From Rhodospirillales bacterium (GTDB taxonomy: Bacteria; Pseudomonadota; Alphaproteobacteria; Rhodospirillales; JABHCV01): 9,253 nucleotides of DNA. Each line of letters begins with the position of its first letter. Position 1 is the first letter of the stretch. Location: assembly GCA_016776705.1 (NCBI GenBank), contig JADHSW010000113.1:1-9253 (forward strand). The letters are read 5' to 3'. A program made the translations under genes and the position numbers. Positions 1 through 5,969 of this stretch are shown here, in pieces. Under the pieces are notes generated by a model. The model had not been told where the DNA came from. It saw only the letters and a list, made by a program, of their open reading frames with translations, and did no database searches.

Positions 1-244
1 GATCAACCAGTCCCTGATCGGGCACGACTACATCCATGACCACGCGCCCGATATCATCAACGGCGATATTTGTCGCAATCCATTCTTTATAGCGTGGGTA
101 GTCTTTGGTATATGCGCTCAACCACTGGACAGCGGCTGCCGCCTGTTTTTCGTCTTCCCCACAGGCACCCAATAGCAGTGTCATGGCAAGAACAAGACAA
201 ACGGGAACCAAAAATCGGGGTTTGTCATTTTTTTTGAACAGCAT
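1..244 (-). CDS. Putative lipoprotein, N-terminal part (runs off window)
   Basis: Eighty-one codons are visible, read leftwards from an ATG at 244, and the frame stays open to the window edge. The N-terminus is a lipoprotein signal: a basic start (MLFKKNDK), a hydrophobic stretch (residues 11-25) and a lipobox LGAC with Cys28 as the expected lipidated residue. The mature part begins GEDEKQAAAA and continues as an unremarkable soluble segment containing a WIATN...VVMDVVVPD stretch. Residue 29 is Gly, not Asp, so outer-membrane sorting would be the default if Lol rules apply. An AGGA lies 8 nt before the ATG. A second in-frame ATG at 253 would add three residues but has no properly spaced ribosome site. 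I do not recognise the family, and the C-terminal function is outside the window. It is tandem with the gene at 344-649, 99 nt downstream of its stop. Confidence 0.75.
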   Translation of the reverse strand, partial: MLFKKNDKPRFLVPVCLVLAMTLLLGACGEDEKQAAAAVQWLSAYTKDYPRYKEWIATNIAVDDIGRVVMDVVVPDQGLVD

Positions 245-343
245 TCGCCGCATCCTGTTTCAGCGAAATCGTCAAGGACACTTATTTTGGGCGGGAAATG
301 CTTACAATTCGATTAATAATGTCACCCCTTAAACAGGGCGGCG

Positions 344-649
344 TCAGGTCCTGGATAATGATTTTCTCAAATTTCGCCGAACTTTCAGAAGCTCTTCAAC
401 GTCATCACATTCAAGCACCCTTTGAATTTCCCGACTCCGCTTGCCAAGCTTTTCGCAAGATATTCGGTGATCCGCCAACCTGGAATCAAAAATTTCCAGT
501 TTACAGGCGCAGTTTTCGAGTGATTGATTGATCGAAGAAATTTTCTCCCGCCAAACCTTCACATCAGCAGACACTTTACATGCCTGCTCGCAGATTTTTT
601 CCATCAGATGATGTGTGCGGTATGCGCCCAGGCCATAAATGACGGCCAT
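344..649 (-). CDS. Hypothetical cysteine-rich helical protein, 101 aa
   Basis: This is a small protein of unknown function. Two starts are possible: ATG at 685 (113 aa) and ATG at 649 (101 aa). I chose 649 because GGAG sits 7 nt upstream of it, while nothing like a ribosome site precedes 685. The protein has no signal peptide and no membrane segment. From about residue 15 to the end it is rich in K, E, R, L and S with few helix breakers, so it is probably mostly alpha-helical and perhaps a short coiled coil. Six cysteines (20, 24, 47, 49, 65, 81) are many for its size, including a CxxxC and a CxC. This could mean metal binding or redox activity, but no known motif is recognisable. The codon choice looks coding. 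It is divergent from the histidine kinase, with a 402-bp gap. No family recognised. Confidence 0.6.
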   Translation of the reverse strand: MAVIYGLGAYRTHHLMEKICEQACKVSADVKVWREKISSINQSLENCACKLEIFDSRLADHRISCEKLGKRSREIQRVLECDDVEELLKVRRNLRKSLSRT

Positions 650-656
650 CAGTTTA

Positions 657-660
657 CTCC
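657..660 (-). promoter_or_regulatory. Ribosome binding site deciding the 649 start
   Basis: GGAG on the minus strand, 7 nt before the ATG at 649. It supports the 101-aa form of the downstream protein over the 113-aa form starting at 685. Confidence 0.5.
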
Positions 661-870
661 AGCCCCGCAATGGCGGTGGAGACATAAGGCGTTGTTCACA
701 ATAACGATCAACAATGGGAATCTATGAAACTGGACATTCATCTGTGTCTCCCAACAAATTTTTTTCGTTAAGCCCCCCCGCTGCGCCAGCTTAAACAAAT
801 ATCGTTAATGCGCCTGTATGTTGGGAGAGCGCGTCGTGATTTCAAGAAAAATGAGGAAAACCGAAAAAAT

Positions 871-899
871 TTGACCTATGGCACCATTTGCAGGATTAA
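871..899 (+). promoter_or_regulatory. Possible sigma-70 promoter for the histidine kinase
   Basis: TTGACC (871-876) is a good -35 match. After a 17-bp spacer comes GATTAA (894-899), a weak -10 match. It would leave a leader of about 145 nt before the kinase ATG at 1052. A TATAAA nearer the gene (1024-1029) has no clear -35 partner. Called by eye only. Confidence 0.3.
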
Positions 900-1051
900 C
901 ATTTCCAAATCAACAAAATTTTTATTGTCTTTGCCAAGCCTAACAACCATATGAAATTTCAACGAATCAATAAGTTTAAATGTGTTACACCGGCGATGTC
1001 GGGAAATGTATAAACGAATTTAGCTATAAAATGCATTTAGAATGACCAACC

Positions 1052-3289
1052 ATGCCAGAAGTAAAAATTGAAAAAAGCATAACCCGCAAACTCATTGTGT
1101 GGGTGATCCTGTTTAGTTCGATAATTACATTTGTCACTACCGGATACCAACTGTACCGGGATTATAAACAAAATCTGGAAGTCGTTCATTCCAACTTCGC
1201 ACAGCTTGAAACTTCCCACATTCCCAGCATCAGGGAGGCGGTCTGGAATCTTGACATCAAACAAGTGAAAATTCTTCTCGACGGCATTGTCGCCTTGCAG
1301 AATTTTCGATACACAGAAATTCGTGATAAAGATCAAATACTGGCATCCAGCGGCAAGCGGAAAAACGGAAATTACATTCAGAAACAATTTGAGCTCGATT
1401 TCGAACGACAGGGAGCTCAACTGACTATTGGCAGCTTGATCGTTGAAGCAGACCTACAGGCTATTTATCAAAGGTTACTCAACAAAGTCGGTTTAATTCT
1501 ATTGTCCAATGGCATTAAGACCTTTTGCGTCGCACTGTTTATATCCTTCATATTCGGCTACTTCGTATCGCGCCATCTGACGACCATCGCGACGTACGCA
1601 AAAAACTTATCCGTCGAAAGCAGGGGCGCCTCCTTAAAGCTTGAGCGCCCAGTTTCCTCTCCTGAAAATTACGATGAGCTGGATAATCTCGTTTACTCCA
1701 TAAACGAAATGCAATCGAACATCGTCGAGTCCCGTCAGGCGTTGCAGGATTCACACGACAAACTGGAATATCTGGTGGACAAACGCACCAGGGAATTAAG
1801 TCAGAGCGAAGAGCAATTAAAGGCCGCCCAATCCGTAGCAAGTATCGGAAGTTGGCAGTGGAATATCGCTACTGGCGAAGAAACATGGAGCGATGAGCAA
1901 TACAGGATATTCGGTCACCGCCCCGATGGGCAACCCGTGTGCTATGAGGATTTTCTGAACGCCGTTCATCCGGAAGACAAACAATCGGTTTTGGATTCTA
2001 CTGAAAAAGCCATGGATGGCTCACAGGACTACGATATAGAATTTCGTATAATTCGCCCCAATGGTGAAATACGCTTCATTCATGCGCAGGCAATCCTGAA
2101 CCGTGATTCGGAAGGCAATCCGGAAAGCATGCTGGGAACCGATCACGACATAACCCGGAAAAAACAAACCCAGCAACAATACAGGAACATGTTGGAAAAC
2201 CTTGCCGATGGCGCCATCACAATTGATGAAAAGGGCATCATCAGCTATGTCAATCCGACAACAGAAAAAATCTTTGGCTATACAGCTGAAGAAATGGTTG
2301 GCAGCAATGTCAATATGCTGATGGATGAGCCTGAAAAAAGTGACCACGACAAACATCTATCCAGATATCAGGAAACCGGAAAATCAAGCATTATTGGCAA
2401 GGGTCGACAAATTTTTGCCCGGCGAAAGAATGGGAGCATTTTTCCCGCTGACCTGAACGTCAGTGAGACGATCGTCGATGGCCAGAAAACTTATTTCGGC
2501 ACAATCCGGGATATGACTGAACGTGTTAAAAATGAAGAAGAGCTACTACGCGCAAAACTGGACGCCGAGAGTTCAAATCGAGTCAAATCAGAATTTCTTG
2601 CCAACATGAGCCATGAATTACGGACCCCATTGAATGCCATCATCGGTTTTTCCGAGACCCTGAATGAGCAGATATTTGGCCCTTTGGGCAACGAAAAACA
2701 GAAAGAATATATTACCAGTATTCACAGTTCAGGTCTGCATTTGCTTAACCTGATCAGTGACATTCTCGATGTGTCGGCGATCGAAGCAGACAAGATGGTA
2801 TTGGAGGAAACGGATGTCGACTTACATGAAACAATTCGTGTATCCATTCTTTTGCTGAAGGAAAGGGCGGAAAAAGCAAAAATTAAATTACGCAATACCA
2901 TCAAGCGTAACCAGCATGTCATTCGTGCCGATGAGAGGCGAATGAAGCAGATCATGCTGAACCTGTTATCAAACGCGGTCAAGTTCACCAATGACGGGGG
3001 AACCGTCACAATTGATGTTAAAGCCAACGATGATGGGTCCAAAACCTTGTCTGTCATCGATTCAGGCATTGGCATGAGCGCAGATGAAATAGCCATCGCA
3101 ATGGAACCTTTCCGGCAGATCCGCCGTTCGGGTAGGTCCGATGTGTATGTCAACGAAGGAACAGGGCTTGGATTGCCACTGACGTTAAAGCTTGTTGAAG
3201 CTCAGGGAGGGGAATTATTGATAGAAAGTCAGCCCAAAACGGGGACGACCGTGTCAGTTCATTTTCCGGCAAACCGCGTATTAAATTAA
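1052..3289 (+). CDS. Membrane hybrid-sensor histidine kinase with FixL-like PAS domain
   Basis: This 745-aa inner-membrane sensor kinase should autophosphorylate and pass phosphate to a response regulator not present here. Order of parts: TM1 (about 13-33); periplasmic domain (34-145) with the AVWNLD...LLDGI style seen in periplasmic sensor domains of kinases and cyclases; TM2 (about 147-172); HAMP-like segment (to about 228); coiled coil (228-262); PAS1, PAS_3-like (about 263-372); PAS2 (about 376-492); HisKA with SHELRTPLNAI, phospho-acceptor His521; HATPase_c with Asn641 (N box), DSGIG (G1, 670-674), PFRQI (F box) and GTGLGL (G2, 703-708). The HisKA/ATPase core resembles alphaproteobacterial PleC/DivJ kinases. 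There is no receiver domain. PAS2 carries the FixL haem pattern: His432, Arg438 and Arg452 fall at the spacing of BjFixL His200, Arg206 and Arg220. Haem binding is inferred. No clear Shine-Dalgarno precedes the ATG. The gene converges on the protease 38 nt away. Confidence 0.93.
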   Translation: MPEVKIEKSITRKLIVWVILFSSIITFVTTGYQLYRDYKQNLEVVHSNFAQLETSHIPSIREAVWNLDIKQVKILLDGIVALQNFRYTEIRDKDQILASSGKRKNGNYIQKQFELDFERQGAQLTIGSLIVEADLQAIYQRLLNKVGLILLSNGIKTFCVALFISFIFGYFVSRHLTTIATYAKNLSVESRGASLKLERPVSSPENYDELDNLVYSINEMQSNIVESRQALQDSHDKLEYLVDKRTRELSQSEEQLKAAQSVASIGSWQWNIATGEETWSDEQYRIFGHRPDGQPVCYEDFLNAVHPEDKQSVLDSTEKAMDGSQDYDIEFRIIRPNGEIRFIHAQAILNRDSEGNPESMLGTDHDITRKKQTQQQYRNMLENLADGAITIDEKGIISYVNPTTEKIFGYTAEEMVGSNVNMLMDEPEKSDHDKHLSRYQETGKSSIIGKGRQIFARRKNGSIFPADLNVSETIVDGQKTYFGTIRDMTERVKNEEELLRAKLDAESSNRVKSEFLANMSHELRTPLNAIIGFSETLNEQIFGPLGNEKQKEYITSIHSSGLHLLNLISDILDVSAIEADKMVLEETDVDLHETIRVSILLLKERAEKAKIKLRNTIKRNQHVIRADERRMKQIMLNLLSNAVKFTNDGGTVTIDVKANDDGSKTLSVIDSGIGMSADEIAIAMEPFRQIRRSGRSDVYVNEGTGLGLPLTLKLVEAQGGELLIESQPKTGTTVSVHFPANRVLN

Positions 3290-3327
3290 CTTTTAGGATA
3301 CTTGCAGGTATTCGTGCACCCGGGAAC

Positions 3328-4608
3328 TCATTCGCACAGACTGGTTCGCTCGATTAGTCCCCAGCCAAAAGTGGCGTCCTTGCCAGATGAGCCAATATCG
3401 ACAGAAAACTTTTTCAGATAGCTGCGAACAGATTCAGGAGTTGCTTTCTTTCCCTTTGCCGTTTCAAAGGCAACCAGAGAACTAATCAGCGGAGTGGCGT
3501 AGGAAGTACCGCTCATGAATTGGCCGCCCTTCGTGGTTCCCGCTGCCCAGACGCGAACCCCTTGTGCCGCAAAATCAACATAGGATCCCGTATTTGCGCG
3601 GGAATAAATCTTCTTGTTTTTATCAACGCCGGTAACGCCAATGACATTGGCATAAGCCGCCGGGAAAGCTTCTGTTTTATTACTGCCCCAGTTGCCGACA
3701 GCGGCGACCATGATCATGCCCTTGCTGTGGGCACGATCAACAGCGGTACCAAGGGCCTTGTTATCGGCGCCGGCGATATTGAAGTTGACGACATGCACAT
3801 TTTTGGTGGCAAGCCATTCGATCGCGCTCAGAATGTTACTTGCCCGCGCAACAATCCGTCTGGATGGGCTAACTTCCTGAACCCCTGCCGCTACTAATTC
3901 GGCCGCGGGCACATACCCCCCCAATCCCTGCTTGGACATTTTACCCACGAACATTCCGGCGATGGCTGTGCCATGGGCAGAAGGTCCCACCTTCATGCCT
4001 TTGGTTCCAAAGCGCTTGTACTGTACTTTTTGCCCCGCAAGGGTGGGATGCTTCACATTGATGCCGCCATCAATCATGCCGATGCGAAGACCGCGACCAC
4101 ATGTAGCAGGGGACGACGTCAGTGCCGCGATCTGCGGGACCTCTTCAACACCCCCTGGCACCGTGCCGGTAATATCATAAGTATGATTGGCATCAACATT
4201 GATGCGGGGGAATTTCGCCGACAAGAAGGCCATTGCCTCGGGAACCGTGTATTTTGCAGGCGCCCGCAAACGCAAAACAGACAGTTTTAATGACGGGTAG
4301 TCTGAACTCTCAACAATTGAGAACCCCAAAGGCCGGGCGTTGACTTCAAAATGCCGGGATGGGTTGATGACAAGCAGTTCACCTTCGACGTATTGATCCG
4401 CGGGGGAAAATTGACCGGCCTTGTTTTTGGCGTCCGTAGATGACCCTGAAGAGCCATTTTTTTTGCTCTTCTTGCCTTGGGAAATACCCTTGATGGTGCC
4501 ATCCGGATTGTACAGCAGGACTTTCACATCCGCGCTTGCAGGCGCAACAACGCCTGCCAGGACAAGCCCGACAGCGATAAAACCGGATATGAATAACATG
4601 GCACGCAC
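3328..4608 (-). CDS. Secreted subtilisin-like serine protease (peptidase family S8)
   Basis: This 426-aa protein has a Sec signal peptide: hydrophobic residues 4-20, with likely cleavage after ASA at 26. A charged, low-complexity linker rich in K, S and G follows (about 44-65), then a segment (about 72-145) in the position of an inhibitory propeptide, though I cannot assign it firmly to I9. The S8 catalytic domain runs from about 170 to 420. The triad is Asp180 (GMIDGGIN), His212 (AHGTAIAG) and Ser369 (SGTSYATP), with oxyanion-hole Asn306 (AAVGNWGS). All key residues are intact, so it should be active in the periplasm or outside the cell. The two mature-part cysteines, 170 and 425, flank the catalytic domain and may form a disulfide. 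The start is GTG at 4608: AGGGAG lies 6 nt upstream of it, while the ATG at 4599 is too far from that site. Substrate unknown. Confidence 0.93.
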   Translation of the reverse strand: MRAMLFISGFIAVGLVLAGVVAPASADVKVLLYNPDGTIKGISQGKKSKKNGSSGSSTDAKNKAGQFSPADQYVEGELLVINPSRHFEVNARPLGFSIVESSDYPSLKLSVLRLRAPAKYTVPEAMAFLSAKFPRINVDANHTYDITGTVPGGVEEVPQIAALTSSPATCGRGLRIGMIDGGINVKHPTLAGQKVQYKRFGTKGMKVGPSAHGTAIAGMFVGKMSKQGLGGYVPAAELVAAGVQEVSPSRRIVARASNILSAIEWLATKNVHVVNFNIAGADNKALGTAVDRAHSKGMIMVAAVGNWGSNKTEAFPAAYANVIGVTGVDKNKKIYSRANTGSYVDFAAQGVRVWAAGTTKGGQFMSGTSYATPLISSLVAFETAKGKKATPESVRSYLKKFSVDIGSSGKDATFGWGLIERTSLCE

Positions 4609-4614
4609 TTAATT

Positions 4615-4620
4615 CTCCCT
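4615..4620 (-). promoter_or_regulatory. Strong ribosome binding site selecting a GTG start
   Basis: AGGGAG on the minus strand, 6 nt before the GTG at 4608. This spacing favours the GTG over the in-frame ATG three codons later. Confidence 0.65.
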
Positions 4621-4678
4621 GGATGTATCTGGTGATTATTAAGCTGAATAAAAGTAATTTTTGTAAAATCTGAAAATC

Positions 4679-4693
4679 CCATACATAGTATGG
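4679..4693. promoter_or_regulatory. Perfect 6-bp-arm palindrome upstream of the protease, possible operator
   Basis: CCATAC-ATA-GTATGG is a perfect inverted repeat with a 3-bp centre, about 70 bp upstream of the protease start. On the minus strand it overlaps a weak promoter-like arrangement (TTGCAA about 17 bp before TATGGG). Its position and symmetry suit a dimeric regulator, but no regulator can be named. Confidence 0.35.
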
Positions 4694-4887
4694 CACATAA
4701 TTGCAACAAATAACACAACCTGCTCACATCTGGCTGTAGACCAGTTTCAGTGAATTAATTTCCAACATTAAGTAAATTTGGCTGATTATTTAAAGATAAC
4801 CAGTTACCATATTTCATTGGCTGGAAGAGTTTTTCAGATGAGCATTAAATACCTGATTGAGTAAGTATTTTCACCCAAAACACGCCT

Positions 4888-5778
4888 TCAAGCATTGAAA
4901 TGTACTTTCCCACGCTGGGAAATATCGTAGCCACCCATTTCATGGGCGCGCATGGTGAAGCCGTCCAGACGCATCAAGGTAATCAGACGCTGGAACGCCT
5001 CGTCGAAATAATCCCGGCGGCGTATCAACAAATCGAACCGCTCATAACAAAGGGGAATGAAATCCAGATCGAATTGCCGGGCTACGCTGGCGAGGCCCAG
5101 GCCAACGTCGGCTTTCCTGTCCCGAATAGCGAGTCCCAGTTCGGTTTCGTTTTTAGCCATTTCATCATTTATATTGAAATCCCATTCGTCGAATCCCGCC
5201 TCGTTGATGAGATGTTCAAACAAAATGCGGGTACCGGCGGCTGGTTGACGCACAATGACGCGGGCTTTCTTTTTCATTAATTCGTCAAAACCCGATATTC
5301 CCTTGGGATTACCCGCCGGAAGAACCAGCCCTTGTTGACGTTGCGCCCATTCTATCAGCACAAGGTCCCCCGCAGGCCAGCCGCCGTAGGCTTTTTTTAA
5401 AGCAGGAACATTATAGGTGCCGGTTTCGTGATCAATAATATGCAAGCCACAAGCCAGGGCTTCACCGGCAACGAAACGCTCCAGCCCATTCAGGCTACCG
5501 CCGCCAAGCAGGGCAAGCCCGCAATTGCATTCAAGCAGCGCCCAGTCCAGCAAGGGATCATGGGAACCGGCAATAACCGGAGGCGGTGCGACCCGGGGCT
5601 CAAGTTCGGTATCACTTTCCTGGCCATCTACCCCCTGGGCCAGCCACTTGTCGATCAGGTTTTTTGGAAACAACCATTTTCCACTCGCACGGGTGCAGGG
5701 AATCTGCTTGTTGCGCACAAGGTCATAGACCTTGCGTTCCTTGATACGCAGGTAATCGGCGACTTCATGGGTATTCAT
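4888..5778 (-). CDS. One-component regulator: HTH plus molybdate-binding-protein-like domain
   Basis: This 296-aa cytoplasmic protein has no signal peptide or membrane segment. Residues 1-48 form an excisionase/MerR-type helix-turn-helix (MNTHEVADYLRIKERKVYDL, then GKWLFPK) that should bind DNA. After a proline-rich linker (about 50-70), residues 72-290 match the type-2 periplasmic-binding-protein fold of the PBP_like/COG1910 group. Landmarks are GSHDPLLDWAL (71-81), ALLGGGSLNGLERF (89-102), HETGTYNVPAL (117-127), RQPAAGTR (177-184) and ADVGLGLASVA (223-233). Family members are annotated as molybdate- or tungstate-binding regulators. The ligand here is inferred from that and from the divergent moaA. 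It probably senses oxyanion level and controls the shared region and perhaps transport genes elsewhere. No in-frame start lies upstream before a stop, so ATG 5778 is secure. A 5-codon ORF (5795-5778) ends in TGATG on this start, suggesting coupled translation. Confidence 0.88.
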   Translation of the reverse strand: MNTHEVADYLRIKERKVYDLVRNKQIPCTRASGKWLFPKNLIDKWLAQGVDGQESDTELEPRVAPPPVIAGSHDPLLDWALLECNCGLALLGGGSLNGLERFVAGEALACGLHIIDHETGTYNVPALKKAYGGWPAGDLVLIEWAQRQQGLVLPAGNPKGISGFDELMKKKARVIVRQPAAGTRILFEHLINEAGFDEWDFNINDEMAKNETELGLAIRDRKADVGLGLASVARQFDLDFIPLCYERFDLLIRRRDYFDEAFQRLITLMRLDGFTMRAHEMGGYDISQRGKVHFNA

Positions 5779-5878
5779 CAGTTCCGGCAGCGCATTATTC
5801 CTTAATCGGGGAACGAATCATCTTCAGGCACACCTATCTTAAAGCATAGTCGTCTTTCAGGGCGAGGCAACAACCACA

Positions 5879-5889
5879 CATAAGTTATG
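5879..5889. promoter_or_regulatory. Candidate operator palindrome CATAAGTTATG
   Basis: A perfect 5-bp-arm palindrome with one central base, 12 bp upstream of the candidate moaA -35 and near the middle of the divergent gap. It is a plausible site for the neighbouring regulator, but short enough to be chance. Confidence 0.3.
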
Positions 5890-5901
5890 GGCGACATTCC
5901 T

Positions 5902-5931
5902 TTGACCAATGACTAAATTTAACTGTAGGTT
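5902..5931 (+). promoter_or_regulatory. Possible moaA promoter
   Basis: TTGACC (5902-5907) is a good -35. With an 18-bp spacer, TAGGTT (5926-5931) would be a poor -10. A weak -10 would fit activator dependence, but that is inference. The transcript leader would be about 35 nt. Confidence 0.3.
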
Positions 5932-5969
5932 CTCGAACGAATTTAATTGCTCCCTTGGAATGAAACCCG

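Larger units (their letters stand above)
650..1051. other. Divergent intergenic region (about 400 bp), AT-rich
   Basis: No convincing gene lies between the 101-aa protein (-) and the kinase (+). The stretch is AT-rich, apart from a run of seven C at 773-779. It contains a 6-bp inverted repeat TTAAGC/GCTTAA (768-773 and 789-794), an imperfect TTGTT/AACAA inverted repeat near 692-714, and a possible forward promoter at 871-899. Two tiny ORFs (724-771 and 836-874) are probably chance. The region most likely holds the promoters of both flanking genes. No CtrA-type or FNR/FixK-type site is clear by eye. Confidence 0.5.
5779..5969. promoter_or_regulatory. Divergent control region between regulator and moaA
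   Basis: This 191-bp gap must carry the promoters of both genes. Visible elements are a perfect palindrome CATAA-G-TTATG (5879-5889), a possible moaA promoter starting with TTGACC at 5902, and the 8-mer GAACGAAT in direct orientation at 5811-5818 and 5935-5942. No ModE-type box or large structured leader is evident by eye. Confidence 0.6.

Noticed and set aside
298..727. Two overlapping plus-strand ORFs (298-531 and 524-727)
   Set aside because: They lie opposite the minus-strand 101-aa gene, have no ribosome sites and no protein-like composition; the minus frame looks coding instead.
724..874. Tiny ORFs at 724-771 (15 codons) and 836-874 (12 codons, GTG start with GGAG upstream)
   Set aside because: Too short to support; no regulatory peptide pattern or attenuator structure is visible, and the second runs into the putative promoter.
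2722..3153. 143-aa antisense ORF inside the kinase gene
   Set aside because: Shadow of the HisKA/ATPase coding frame; the composition is serine-rich as expected from antisense translation and there is no start signal.
3290..3327. Bidirectional terminator between kinase and protease
   Set aside because: Only a 4-bp stem (ATAC/GTAT) is possible and there is no GC-rich hairpin with a T run.
4850..4877. Terminator after the regulator (AAATAC/GTATTT arms)
   Set aside because: Six AT-rich pairs around a 12-nt loop are too weak to call.
5811..5942. Direct repeat of GAACGAAT flanking the divergent gap
   Set aside because: An 8-mer occurring twice in about 190 bp is not unlikely by chance, and no third copy is seen.
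5890..5969. Molybdenum-cofactor riboswitch before moaA
   Set aside because: The leader is short and AT-rich with no extended helices; nothing resembles the large structured moaA motif known from gammaproteobacteria.
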